NCBI GenBank assembly: GCA_002825515.1
Contig: PJET01000002.1
Location: 43,141-107,140 of the forward strand
Direction: 5' to 3'
DNA from: Candidatus Thorarchaeota archaeon MP11T_1
Lineage (GTDB): Archaea; Asgardarchaeota; Thorarchaeia; Thorarchaeales; Thorarchaeaceae
DNA: 64,000 nucleotides
The notes under the pieces were generated by a model that made no database searches, was not told where the DNA came from, and saw nothing but the letters and a program-made list of their open reading frames with translations. How positions within the stretch are numbered: the stretch's first letter is position 1; the number at the start of each line of letters is the position of its first letter. Below, in pieces: positions 1 through 7,857 of the stretch. The translations under genes and the position numbers were made by a program.

Positions 1-199
1 ATACAGATTACTTGGAAATAAAGGAAAGGTTCTTGCCAAGGTCTTCCAAGGATCCGGATTCCAAGAGTTCCTTCAGTCTGTTAAAAAGAGATTCAACTCT
101 GTGAAACTAATCAAGCCTGATGCGTCAAGAAAAACCAGTGCTGAGATGTATCTTCTAGCAATTGGACCTCGTGGGAGAAGCACCCAAGAGAGTTCTTAA
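1..199 (+). CDS. rlmE: FtsJ/RlmE-type rRNA 2'-O-methyltransferase, C-terminal part
   Basis: This is a partial gene entering from the left edge; the reading frame starts at base 2 and ends with TAA at 197-199. The 65 visible residues contain KVFQGSGFQEF followed by VKLIKPDASRKTSAEMYLLA, which is the C-terminal end of the FtsJ/RlmE fold. In this family the K of the KVFQG strand and the SRKxSxExY segment belong to the SAM-dependent ribose methyltransferase core. The family methylates a 2'-OH in 23S rRNA. The stop codon overlaps the stop of the convergent RPC34-like gene through the sequence TTAA. Confidence 0.85.
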   Translation, partial: YRLLGNKGKVLAKVFQGSGFQEFLQSVKKRFNSVKLIKPDASRKTSAEMYLLAIGPRGRSTQESS

Positions 200-555
200 C
201 TGGTAACCTTGCCCAGATCAGCGCCAAACCATTCCTCAAGCTCTCTACATGTGACTGGAGAGTCTGGCTGTCTGATTCCGCATCTGCCAATCTTCAGGCA
301 ATGGAAACACGGGCAACCGTTCATGTCGGATAGACCACCGGGCTCGGCTTCGTCAGCGACTGGAGTTTTTATGATATATCTTTCTTTTTCGAGTTCTTGT
401 TTCTGCATTATTCGTCCCTCAGACATCAATGTGTCTATTATTTTTGTTATCTCTTGAGAGTCGATACCCAGCCTATCCGCGAGTTCCCCGATGAGTAGAC
501 CATTCTCACCTGCGTCACGCAGAGCGTTCAGGATCTGGTCCGTATCATCGTTCAT
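196..555 (-). CDS. RPC34-like winged-helix protein with Cys4 (Fe-S-type) motif
   Basis: This 119-residue protein has an N-terminal winged helix (about residues 5-65, with the recognition-helix region GELADRLGIDSQEITKIIDTL) and a C-terminal cysteine motif, CPCFHC - six residues - C - PVTC, ending in RELEEWF. The Cys-spaced SPxTCxxLxxW ending is the signature of the eukaryotic RNA polymerase III subunit RPC34/hRPC39, whose archaeal orthologues are single-wing proteins carrying a 4Fe-4S cluster. A role in transcription initiation is therefore likely. The ATG at 555 is the only good start. It lies upstream of gar1 and SRP19 on the other side of a 130-bp gap, so it probably has its own promoter. 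Confidence 0.7.
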   Translation of the reverse strand: MNDDTDQILNALRDAGENGLLIGELADRLGIDSQEITKIIDTLMSEGRIMQKQELEKERYIIKTPVADEAEPGGLSDMNGCPCFHCLKIGRCGIRQPDSPVTCRELEEWFGADLGKVTS

Positions 556-685
556 TGAAATGACCTTGAATAGACATCTGGCAACATAAGACGAACTACA
601 CGAAATGATATTTAACTATCGGAAGAGGCCATCCAATATCGTCAAATGTCGTATCTAATCAAACATGATTGTACATTTCTGTACA

Positions 686-922
686 TTAATTTTTCTTAAG
701 ATAGAGCATCTGACCGACCAATTTTGATGTGTCATAATCGCGGTTGGGACGGACGGCCACGTAAGGTTCTTTCACAGGTCCAAAGACATCAATGATAACA
801 CCAACTTCTTGTGCGTTCTTATCAAGCACGATTGATCGAGAACCTGCTGATGGTGTTTTTTCTGTGCGTAGGATAATTGAACCACGCTTGGAAATATGGA
901 GGACCGTTCCTAGGCGTCTCAA
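686..922 (-). CDS. gar1: H/ACA RNP protein Gar1
   Basis: This small beta-barrel protein of 78 residues contains GVIIDVFGPVKEPYVAVRP, the typical Gar1 core strand pair, followed by a short tail LVGQMLYLKKN. Gar1 binds Cbf5 in H/ACA ribonucleoproteins and helps substrate turnover during guide-directed pseudouridylation of rRNA. The start is a TTG, with GAGGTTG about ten bases upstream acting as ribosome binding site. It follows the SRP19 gene by 17 bases and is probably cotranscribed with it, an arrangement common in archaea. Confidence 0.88.
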   Translation of the reverse strand: MRRLGTVLHISKRGSIILRTEKTPSAGSRSIVLDKNAQEVGVIIDVFGPVKEPYVAVRPNRDYDTSKLVGQMLYLKKN

Positions 923-939
923 TAGTATACAACCTCAGA

Positions 940-1293
940 TTATTTTCGGCGCTTTTTCTTTCCTTTCTTCTTTTCAGCAGCCATTCGAGCTGATTCTCGC
1001 TGGGCTACTGCTCTTCGAACACCTTTGGCAAGCATGAGCAGAACTCGCTTCTTTTTGTGATTGTCAGGATTTGCTACAAGTATGTAACCGGTTTTGTCAG
1101 AGAACCCACGCGGATATTGTTTGTCAGGTTCACTCTCATATTCAAAGCCTGACGATTCAGCAGCTATCTCTAGTATTTTCAAGGTAACATTTGATGCAGC
1201 CAAATTGCTTGGAATTCTACGGCCATGCATCCTTGTGAGATTCTTTTCAAAATATGCAGGCCAGATAATCAGCATCCCATCGTGTTTTCTCAT
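940..1293 (-). CDS. srp19: Signal recognition particle protein SRP19
   Basis: SRP19 binds the S domain of SRP RNA and prepares it for SRP54 in protein targeting to the membrane. The sequence has the family hallmarks: MLIIWPAYFEKNLTR near the N-terminus, GRRIPSNLA, the region YPRGFSDKTGYILV, and a lysine-rich tail. I chose the ATG at 1293 (protein begins MRKHDGMLI) because it fits the family length and has GGAAG upstream. The frame is open to an ATG at 1356, which would add 21 basic residues. The gene precedes gar1. Confidence 0.88.
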   Translation of the reverse strand: MRKHDGMLIIWPAYFEKNLTRMHGRRIPSNLAASNVTLKILEIAAESSGFEYESEPDKQYPRGFSDKTGYILVANPDNHKKKRVLLMLAKGVRRAVAQRESARMAAEKKKGKKKRRK

Positions 1294-1452
1294 TCTACAT
1301 TTCTTCCAAGTTCTGTGCATTCTTTCCAGTTTTGTTGCTCTTTTTACCTTTCGCATCTGAGGACATGATACAGGGTGGTTTCTCAGAAAATGAAGAACTT
1401 GATAAGCCAGTAAGATAGCAACCTACTAACTGAACCAGAGGATGAAAGATAT

Positions 1453-1926
1453 TTGACCAGAAAGAGCAAGGATGTCTATTTTGCAGAGATTGCAGATTTG
1501 GTGTCTTCACGAAGCACTTGCTTGAGAAACCAGGTGGGTGCAGTCATAGTAAAAGATTCGCAGATCCTTAGTACAGGATACAATGGTGCTCCAAAGAAAT
1601 TGCCACACTGTGAGGATGTTGGATGCATCAGAGAGAAGCTTGGTGTAAAGCCGGGAGAACGACATGAGTTATGTAGGGGATTACATGCTGAACAGAACGC
1701 CATCATTCAGGCGGCGTTTCATGGGGTCAGTGTGAATGGGGCTAAGATATATTGCACAACTCGACCTTGTAGCATTTGCACCAAGATGCTAATCAACGCA
1801 GGTATTCATGAGATTGTTTTCGTTGAGGAGTATGATGATGAACTCGCTGCACAGCTTGTGAAGGAAGCACAGCTTAATGTTCGCCGAGTTGAGGTTGCTA
1901 GAAAGTATGGAAGAAATTCAAAATAG
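1453..1926 (+). CDS. dCMP deaminase family protein
   Basis: This is a zinc-dependent cytidine/deoxycytidylate deaminase of 157 residues. The catalytic motif HAEQNAI (zinc ligand H78, proton shuttle E80) and the second zinc motif RPCSIC (C106, C109) are intact. Extra cysteines and a histidine around residues 52-74 match the second structural zinc site of dCMP deaminase/ComEB. It likely converts dCMP to dUMP for thymidylate synthesis. The start is TTG; the nearby ATG at 1442 is in another frame and hits a stop at once. The pyrimidine gene pyrB follows 74 bases downstream on the same strand. Confidence 0.85.
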   Translation: MTRKSKDVYFAEIADLVSSRSTCLRNQVGAVIVKDSQILSTGYNGAPKKLPHCEDVGCIREKLGVKPGERHELCRGLHAEQNAIIQAAFHGVSVNGAKIYCTTRPCSICTKMLINAGIHEIVFVEEYDDELAAQLVKEAQLNVRRVEVARKYGRNSK

Positions 1927-2000
1927 CTCTCAATCAGGCGCTCATCTGGAAAGGTTAAAGAAGAAGATTGGTTTTTTCCAGTCTAAGTGGGTGTCCTCAA

Positions 2001-2915
2001 ATGGGAGAACTTCAGAATCTAATCAGTATTCATGACTTAGATAGGGAGATGATAGATCATATCCTTGACACTGCATCCAAGATGGAATCAGTTGCAGTGA
2101 AGAGAAGCAAAGATCTAGATTCGAAGATTATGGCGGTCCTGTTTTTTGAACCCTCAACACGTACGCGTCTTTCTTTTGAGAGTGCAATGTTGAGACTCGG
2201 AGGAAGTGTTATTGGCTTTGCAGAAGCAGGAGTATCAAGTGCAGGAGGGAAGGGGGAAACTCTAGCTGATACGATTAAAACTGTGGAAAGATATGCAGAT
2301 ATTATTGTCATCCGTCATCCACTAGATGGCTCTGCAAGAGTTGCTGCGGAGTTTTCCAGGATTCCTGTGATAAATGCAGGAAGTGGTTCTGAAGAACACC
2401 CAACCCAGGCTTTACTCGATCTATATTCGATTCGGAAGATGAAAGGAAGAATTGATGGACTCTCAATATCGCTCTGCGGAGACCTGAAGTATGGACGTAC
2501 AGTCCACTCACTGGGGATGGGACTCAGCCATTATGATGTTAAAATCAAGCTCGCCGCACCTCAAGCACTCAGGATGAAACCTGCAATCATTGAGCAGATG
2601 AAAAAGTCTGGTGTTGATGTCGTGGAAGTAGAAACTGTAGAAGAAGCTGTACAGGATGTAGATGTAATCTACACTACTCGCATACAAAAGGAACGCTTTC
2701 CTGATGTTCGGGAATACGATAAGGTGAAAGATAGATTCCGAATCACTGTAAAAGATTTAGATTTGATGCGAGAGGATGCAATAATACTACATCCGCTTCC
2801 AAGGGTGGATGAACTTGATGCTGAGATTGATGACACACCCCATGCAAAGTATTTCGATCAGGTCTACAATGGAGTAATACTGCGGATGGCGGTGCTTAAA
2901 CTAATCCTTGGTTAG
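2001..2915 (+). CDS. pyrB: Aspartate carbamoyltransferase catalytic subunit
   Basis: This 304-residue enzyme joins carbamoyl phosphate and aspartate to carbamoyl-aspartate, the first committed step of pyrimidine synthesis. The carbamoyl-phosphate loop EPSTRTRLSFE (residues 50-60), the HPTQALLDLY motif and the C-terminal HPLPRVDEL are all present. The ATG at 2001 gives the usual archaeal N-terminus (ISIHDLDREMI) and has GGTG upstream; an in-frame TTG at 1968 would add 11 residues. The regulatory subunit pyrI, normally next to pyrB in archaea, is not adjacent: the next gene is convergent and overlaps the stop by 4 bp. Confidence 0.93.
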   Translation: MGELQNLISIHDLDREMIDHILDTASKMESVAVKRSKDLDSKIMAVLFFEPSTRTRLSFESAMLRLGGSVIGFAEAGVSSAGGKGETLADTIKTVERYADIIVIRHPLDGSARVAAEFSRIPVINAGSGSEEHPTQALLDLYSIRKMKGRIDGLSISLCGDLKYGRTVHSLGMGLSHYDVKIKLAAPQALRMKPAIIEQMKKSGVDVVEVETVEEAVQDVDVIYTTRIQKERFPDVREYDKVKDRFRITVKDLDLMREDAIILHPLPRVDELDAEIDDTPHAKYFDQVYNGVILRMAVLKLILG

Positions 2916-3637
2916 GTTGGTTCAATCCCTCTCAGCTCACGTACCAATGTTTCAACAGAGCTCACCTTACTAACCGCAAGAGGTATTCGCATCTGTTCCG
3001 ACAACTCCAGAGCAAGTCGATCCACTTCTGAAATGCCATGGAGAATAACAAGAGATGGCTTGAACTCTTGTGACTTGATGGCAATCATCGGTGCCCGACC
3101 TGTGTTCACATTCGTGAATATCAGACATCTCTCTGTAGTAGCCCCGAAGAGCTTTAGGAATGCATCACTATTGAGCTCCTTTACTGCGCGTTCTACATCA
3201 ACCAGAGTGTAACCAAAGATCTCTCTGTCAAGTAGCTTTTCCCCGGACTTTATGGAGCATTTCAAACGCTTACAGAACTCTTTTGCAGTCATTGATGAAG
3301 AGAAATCACTCATTGCCAACACTATGTTGAGATCTACAAGACTGACATCCATAAGTCTAACAAATGCGGCCATAACTTGACCACCACTCCGTTCGTCTAA
3401 GGTCAGTAGAGCCATAACAAATCGTTGAATTGTTGAAGTGCCAGGAGATTTTCTTCTTCCAGACTCGTAGTCGCTAATAACGCTTGGACTAATGCCAAGA
3501 TGGTCTGCAAGGATTATCTGTGGTAATCTGAAACGTTCTCTCCACATTCTCATGGTCTGCCCTGGATGATCTGATAGTGCAATTTCACCAGCAATGCGAC
3601 GAGCAAGACGCTCTCGGACAGACGATTGATACGACAT
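2912..3637 (-). CDS. HTH transcriptional regulator, COG1709 family
   Basis: This protein of 241 residues has a Cro/C1-type helix-turn-helix near the N-terminus (MWRERFRLPQIILADHLGIS followed by SVISDYESGRRKSPG, about residues 30-65) and a long alpha/beta C-terminal part with no recognised ligand motif. Size, HTH position and the MRMWRERF segment match the archaeal COG1709 family of predicted regulators. The ATG at 3637 has GGAA upstream; a TTG at 3652 would add five residues. It overlaps the pyrB stop convergently by 4 bp, so a regulatory link to pyrB is not implied. Confidence 0.75.
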   Translation of the reverse strand: MSYQSSVRERLARRIAGEIALSDHPGQTMRMWRERFRLPQIILADHLGISPSVISDYESGRRKSPGTSTIQRFVMALLTLDERSGGQVMAAFVRLMDVSLVDLNIVLAMSDFSSSMTAKEFCKRLKCSIKSGEKLLDREIFGYTLVDVERAVKELNSDAFLKLFGATTERCLIFTNVNTGRAPMIAIKSQEFKPSLVILHGISEVDRLALELSEQMRIPLAVSKVSSVETLVRELRGIEPT

Positions 3638-3746
3638 TGAACGAATTTCCAAGTGATATGAACATAAGGATTTCGACTATTGACGATGTATAGATTCCTT
3701 GGTAAATATTAGGGGGGACTGGTGCTGTAATAAATGGAGGAACTGA

Positions 3747-3853
3747 TGGTGGGCCGGCCCGGATTTGAACCGGGGATCCCCTGGATTTTTGCTGGCAGAC
3801 ATCAGTCTGCAAGACCCAAACCAGGAATCATAGCCAAGCTAGACCACCGACCC
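3747..3853 (-). tRNA. tRNA-Pro (UGG) with 29-nt intron
   Basis: On the minus strand the acceptor stem GGGTCGG pairs with CCGGCCC, followed by A and an encoded CCA (3747-3749). The anticodon stem CCTGG/CCAGG encloses the loop with anticodon TGG. The T arm is CCCGG TTCAAAT CCGGG. The only way to fold the anticodon loop is to remove a 29-nt intron after position 37. The overall sequence is that of a standard archaeal proline tRNA. Confidence 0.93.
3786..3814 (-). other. tRNA-Pro intron (position 37/38)
   Basis: This 29-base stretch interrupts the anticodon loop between G37 and U38. It contains a short hairpin (GCAGAC/GTCTGC) expected to help form the bulge-helix-bulge cut by the archaeal tRNA splicing endonuclease. 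The exact ends could shift by a base. Confidence 0.8.
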
Positions 3854-3901
3854 TTGTGTGGGTGTGTGCGCACAGCTCTCGTTATAAGAATATCTCTGGA
3901 T

Positions 3902-5605
3902 TCATTGAAATACATCAAGGATGACTCCTTGATATGGTTCAAGATAAAGATTAGAGTCTCTGAGTGGATTGGAGTCTTGAAATGTGGAAAATAGTAGTGC
4001 AAACTTCTCTTGAGCTACACTGGTCTGAAACGGTTTGTGAGAAAAGTTCAACCAAATCTGTACTGATTGTTCATTGTATGCGCGTTGATAAGAGAAACAA
4101 TTTCCAAGTAGAAATCGAGGTGATAAGAATAAAGACCCAGAATGAAGAGCAGGAGTTTTCTTTCGGAGCTGCAAGAGAGCTTTGTAGCAGTTCAGTAGTG
4201 AGGCGGGGTCAGATTCTTCAGATTCCACATTGATTGTTTCGTGGCTTGGACTTATTGGTAGCCAAGGTTCCAAATGATCAACGCAGAAACCTGCATTTGG
4301 TGATGGAGTCCATTGCATTGGAGTTCTGCAATTATCGCGATTGAGTGAGAACGAGCCATTTCTTGTTAGTATCTTGACTAGAGGCTGAGGAATCCAGCTA
4401 TATTTTTGTCCTATGGGGTCCTGGGAGGTTTTCAGTGGAAGTCTATGATTTGACATTCCAATTTCTTCACCATAATATATGAAAGGAACACCTCTTGCTG
4501 TAAATTGTAAGGTGGCATTGAGCTTTGCTTTGTTGATATCATTACCTAATTTGGTGATTCTTCGCATCTGGTCGTGGTTTGAGAATACTAATGTTGGAGT
4601 GTATGGTTCGGAAAAGAATTGTTCATACCTACCAATTAATCTGTGAAGGTGAGTGGCGTCAAGAGCCACATTTAGCGACTGAAACTGGAATGTCAAATGA
4701 AGACCGTTGGTTTCGGTTTCATTTTTCTGCTCTCCACAGTACTTCTTTAATACATCAAGAGATGCTGTAATTTCTCCAACTAAGAATCGTTCAGGGTCTG
4801 AGTATTCGTCAATCACACTCCGAAGTTCCTTCACAAATTCAAAGTTGTCAGGGTGATTCATGGTGTGGATTTTATTCTGGAAAAAGCTCTTGTCATCTTC
4901 TTCAGATGGGAAGTACTTCAGAGCAAATGGGTTGTTACGAAAGTCTTGATCTTCAAATATTGTATTTATGATGTCCAAACGAAAACCATCGACCCCTTTT
5001 TCCAGCCAAAACCGAACCGTATCAAACATCTCCTGCCTAACTTCAGGATTACGATAATTCAGGTCTGGTTGAAAGGGTAGGAACTGTGCCCAGTACCATT
5101 GATCGGTTTGTCTGTCATAGTGCCATCCGGAGCCTCCAACAATTGCTTTCCAGTTGTTAGGAGGTTTCTTGCCTCCTGATTTTATTCCATCACGCCAGAT
5201 ATACCAATCTCGTTTCGGATTGTCTTTGCTTGATCTTGACTCGATGAACCATGGATGTTTTTCACTAGTGTGATTGAGCACTAGATCAAAAACAACGTAC
5301 ATCTCTCGATTGTGAGTCTCCTGAATGAGTCTCTCACAGTCGTTCATTGTTCCAAATTCAGATGCAATGTTTCGGTAGTCACTAACATCATAACCATGGT
5401 CTGCTTGAGGGCTTGAAAAGAAAGGAGAGAGCCAGATTGTTTCAACACCTAGATTCCGTAGATAGTCCAGCTTTGAGATAATACCAGGAATGTCTCCTAT
5501 TCCATTTCCAGTGGTATCTTTGAAGCTTCGTGGGTAAATCTGGTACACTGTGGTCTTTTTCCACCACGACAAGTTGTTAGGAGTTGACCTTGACAAAGTG
5601 GGCAC
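3902..5605 (-). CDS. GH13 alpha-glucosidase (oligo-1,6-glucosidase-like)
   Basis: This is a 567-residue glycoside hydrolase family 13 enzyme of the exo-acting glucosidase type. It begins WWKKTTVYQIYPRSFKD, has VLNHTS (region I, residues 109-113), GFRLDIIN (region II, nucleophile D211), LVGEI (acid/base E278) and FSNHDQ (region IV, H344/D345), so the catalytic triad is complete. No signal peptide is visible, implying cytoplasmic breakdown of imported oligosaccharides or sucrose/trehalose-type sugars. The residue pattern after the nucleophile (IIN) resembles alpha-1,6-active members, but substrate cannot be fixed. The nearest families are bacterial, so transfer is plausible. The gene ends 49 bases beyond tRNA-Pro's 5' end, and no sugar transporter or regulator is next to it. 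Confidence 0.9.
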   Translation of the reverse strand: MPTLSRSTPNNLSWWKKTTVYQIYPRSFKDTTGNGIGDIPGIISKLDYLRNLGVETIWLSPFFSSPQADHGYDVSDYRNIASEFGTMNDCERLIQETHNREMYVVFDLVLNHTSEKHPWFIESRSSKDNPKRDWYIWRDGIKSGGKKPPNNWKAIVGGSGWHYDRQTDQWYWAQFLPFQPDLNYRNPEVRQEMFDTVRFWLEKGVDGFRLDIINTIFEDQDFRNNPFALKYFPSEEDDKSFFQNKIHTMNHPDNFEFVKELRSVIDEYSDPERFLVGEITASLDVLKKYCGEQKNETETNGLHLTFQFQSLNVALDATHLHRLIGRYEQFFSEPYTPTLVFSNHDQMRRITKLGNDINKAKLNATLQFTARGVPFIYYGEEIGMSNHRLPLKTSQDPIGQKYSWIPQPLVKILTRNGSFSLNRDNCRTPMQWTPSPNAGFCVDHLEPWLPISPSHETINVESEESDPASLLNCYKALLQLRKKTPALHSGSLFLSPRFLLGNCFSYQRAYNEQSVQIWLNFSHKPFQTSVAQEKFALLFSTFQDSNPLRDSNLYLEPYQGVILDVFQ

Positions 5606-5718
5606 CCTAGAGTACTGGAGGGCAACCTCCTCTTTTCTATTCTCACTTCAAGCATTTACAATGTGCTAAAAATTTGTCAGTCATGAATAAGGTCTTAACA
5701 GCTAAGTAGAATTTGATA

Positions 5719-5970
5719 ATGAGTATGATGAGTCTACTTGGACCAGATGATTTCGACTTAGACAGAAAGGGTCGAAAAAAGAAACTTGCAAAGGATCTAG
5801 CCCCTTCAGTGGCTAAGGAGATAGAAAAATGGCTAGATAGGGAAGATGACCCTGAGGCTTTCAGAAGAGTTTCAGAAATTGTAGGTCCAGAAGAAGCAGC
5901 TCGTTTGTTTGCAAAACGTCGCAGATTTGGGAGAAGATTGAAATCAGGGGACTCTCTACTCGAGGATTAA
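5719..5970 (+). CDS. Small charged protein, unknown
   Basis: About 83 residues (TTG at 5713, ATG at 5719, more ATGs at 5725 and 5728). It is strongly charged and mostly helical in appearance, with a basic patch GRKKKLAKDLA, a central acidic EKWLDREDDPEAFRR segment and a basic RRRFGRRLK near the end. No known domain is recognised. It lies between the divergent glucosidase and a small membrane protein starting 13 bases after its stop, so the two may be cotranscribed. Confidence 0.55.
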   Translation: MSMMSLLGPDDFDLDRKGRKKKLAKDLAPSVAKEIEKWLDREDDPEAFRRVSEIVGPEEAARLFAKRRRFGRRLKSGDSLLED

Positions 5971-5983
5971 TGAAGGGACCATA

Positions 5984-6352
5984 TTGACTACAAATTCATA
6001 CGAACTTGATGACAAAACACAACAAAGCAATATCAGGACTTCCTTGGCTTTCATTCGCACGATTGATGCTGAGAAGAGAACACATTTGGCGGAACTTCGG
6101 ACTGGAATAGGTATTCTGACAGTTCCTTTGTCCTTATTGACTATCCTGATTGCCACATCGAACTATTACTCAGTTGAACAGGTTTTTGGATACATCTTTG
6201 GTCTTGTAATTGGTATAATTATTCTATTCTTTGTTGGAGGTTATCTTGTTCTATCATCCCTAAGAAGAATCCGCTCAGACAATCGTCTCCGTCTGAAGTG
6301 TGATGACCTCTCATATTTGGTATCTAAGTTTAATGACAACAATCATGACTAA
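5984..6352 (+). CDS. Small membrane protein, DUF202-like
   Basis: This 122-residue protein has a hydrophilic N-terminus with RTSLAFIRTIDAEKRTHLAELR followed by two membrane segments (about residues 42-60 and 68-90) and a basic cytoplasmic tail. The 'R-T-S-L-A-F-I-R-T' stretch before the first membrane segment resembles DUF202 proteins (ERTFLAWIRT), though the match is partial. The start is TTG at 5984, supported by AAGGGA six bases upstream. Function unknown. Confidence 0.6.
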   Translation: MTTNSYELDDKTQQSNIRTSLAFIRTIDAEKRTHLAELRTGIGILTVPLSLLTILIATSNYYSVEQVFGYIFGLVIGIIILFFVGGYLVLSSLRRIRSDNRLRLKCDDLSYLVSKFNDNNHD

Positions 6353-6444
6353 AAAAGTGGATTCTCAGCGAGTTGCGTCGTTAACAAGTCATATAGTTTT
6401 GCGGATTGTGTATCTACTGATTCATTTAGTTTGAGACAGTAGAA

Positions 6445-6753
6445 ATGACAAATAAGCTAAAAATTACAGTCATGAGGACTTGTACACCGGAGGAAATATT
6501 CGGACATGAGATTCTGCGAGATGGAAAGCCAATCCGGGCATGTAGTTATGAAGTGGGAGAGGAGTTCATCATGGACAACCATCTCGATAGACCCAAGGAT
6601 TTCTGTGGACAAGCTTGGCAGGATCTCTATACCACTCTTATGATATATTATTATGGCGGGGACTACGAGTATCCAGAACCTGGTGTAACTTACCAACCGT
6701 GTGGTGATGGAATAAGACCAGTCATCTTCAAAATAGAAAAAATGAGGGAATAA
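6445..6753 (+). CDS. TIGR04076 family protein
   Basis: A 102-residue protein matching the TIGR04076 pattern: a C-terminal CGDGIRPVIFKIEKM, a central FCGQAWQDLY and a GGDY segment before the last motif. Members are small cysteine-containing proteins of unknown role found in anaerobic bacteria and archaea. Four cysteines are conserved in position here (residues 13, 33, 54 and 88), which could suggest metal or redox binding, but this is inference. ATG start at 6445; no partner gene is evident. Confidence 0.75.
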   Translation: MTNKLKITVMRTCTPEEIFGHEILRDGKPIRACSYEVGEEFIMDNHLDRPKDFCGQAWQDLYTTLMIYYYGGDYEYPEPGVTYQPCGDGIRPVIFKIEKMRE

Positions 6754-6815
6754 ATAATAAAAAGTGGAACTCTAGGCTAGATTGCACATATTCACAGATG
6801 CGAGTTCATTAATCC

Positions 6816-7091
6816 CTAAGACGCACGGTTCCAAAATGCCTTTGCTTCCTCTTCTAGTTTCTCAAGACGATCATAATAATCAGGAAATTCATTGAGGTGA
6901 GCCAGAGCAATCTTACCAGTTGTCGATGGATCATCATTTGTGACGTTTGTATCTTTTTCCCTGCTACCATGTTCAAGCTCAACATCTAAGCCCATCTTGA
7001 ATTGCTCTACATCAAATCGGTCCCACTTAATACCAAGCTTTTCGCCTATTTCCTTTGCCTCTTCAATTGTGAAAAATTTTCTAGTGGACAT
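6816..7091 (-). CDS. DUF5661 family protein
   Basis: A 91-residue acidic protein with the motif FKMGLDVELEHG followed by NVTNDDP and GKIALAHLNEFPDYYDRLEKLE. This is the DUF5661 signature, widespread in bacteria and archaea with no known function. The HxxExPDYYxRL segment is the most conserved part. It starts at an ATG at 7091 and appears monocistronic. Confidence 0.75.
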   Translation of the reverse strand: MSTRKFFTIEEAKEIGEKLGIKWDRFDVEQFKMGLDVELEHGSREKDTNVTNDDPSTTGKIALAHLNEFPDYYDRLEKLEEEAKAFWNRAS

Positions 7092-7176
7092 ATGATTCGC
7101 TTAGTAAAACCCAGATTTATTTTGTCTGACACTTGAATCCAAAGAGAGAGAGTGGAACCCTAGTCAGGCTTCGGTT

Positions 7177-7506
7177 TCAGATTTGAGTATTATATAGATT
7201 AGTAGGTCCAGTTCTCTGGCTTTTCCTGATATAGTCTATCGCAGCCCAGTACCATGGCCCAAAAAAGAATACTAGTAGAAAACCTCCAAATATGACAAGA
7301 GCTCCACAGACAGCGATACCGATACCAGTGATTATTGTTATAGTCCAAGATTTCTGTTGCCATACTGGCAGGCTTGTACAGAGTGATGCGATTCCAAACA
7401 CTAACAAGAGTATTCCAAAAAGGGGATGGAAAAAGAATGGAGTTATTATCGAAAGTTGATATGTCTGATAACCAGTATAGATTAGCAATAATCCTCCAAG
7501 GACCAT
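7177..7506 (-). CDS. Small multi-pass membrane protein, unknown
   Basis: About 109 residues with three hydrophobic segments (near residues 1-18, 25-45 and 52-80) and a short polar tail. The frame remains open upstream of the ATG at 7506 for about 60 more codons without a clear ATG, GTG or TTG, so the N-terminus is uncertain. No family is recognised. Confidence 0.5.
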   Translation of the reverse strand: MVLGGLLLIYTGYQTYQLSIITPFFFHPLFGILLLVFGIASLCTSLPVWQQKSWTITIITGIGIAVCGALVIFGGFLLVFFFGPWYWAAIDYIRKSQRTGPTNLYNTQI

Positions 7507-7672
7507 TAAGATAGTAGCATTTTTGACTCCTGAAGGCGTCTCAACTTCACTCAGTGATGTTCCCTCAATTCGTTGTTTTCATTACCTTTTCTCTAGGATT
7601 CTTGATAGACTTTGTTACTTATGATGATTGAAAAATGATTCAAGGTTATGTTCGATGAATAGTAGAAGGAAA

Positions 7673-7750
7673 TGGAGCCCCAGGCGGGATTTGAACCCGC
7701 GGCCTCCTCCTTACCAAGGAGGCGATCTAACCGGTCTAAGCTACTGGGGC
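7673..7750 (-). tRNA. tRNA-Thr (GGU)
   Basis: On the minus strand GCCCCAG pairs with CTGGGGC as acceptor stem, followed by discriminator U and an encoded CCA (7673-7675). The anticodon stem CCTCC/GGAGG carries the loop TTGGTAA with anticodon GGT. The T arm is GCGGG TTCAAAT CCCGC. No intron. Confidence 0.95.
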
Positions 7751-7857
7751 ATCCTTATGACAACCTAGAGGTGTCACTTCGCATTCGGCATGAGAATGGG
7801 TGATAAAGATTTCTACAGGGTTCTTAGTATTCGCAAGACCCAATAAGGACCTCGTTC

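Noticed and set aside
1295..1510. Minus-strand frame overlapping the SRP19 start
   Set aside because: Short, overlapping the SRP19 start and the dCMP deaminase gene in another frame, with no recognisable motif.
3734..3994. Plus-strand frame over tRNA-Pro encoding 86 residues
   Set aside because: It reads through the antisense of the tRNA gene and has no homology; an artefact of the tRNA sequence.
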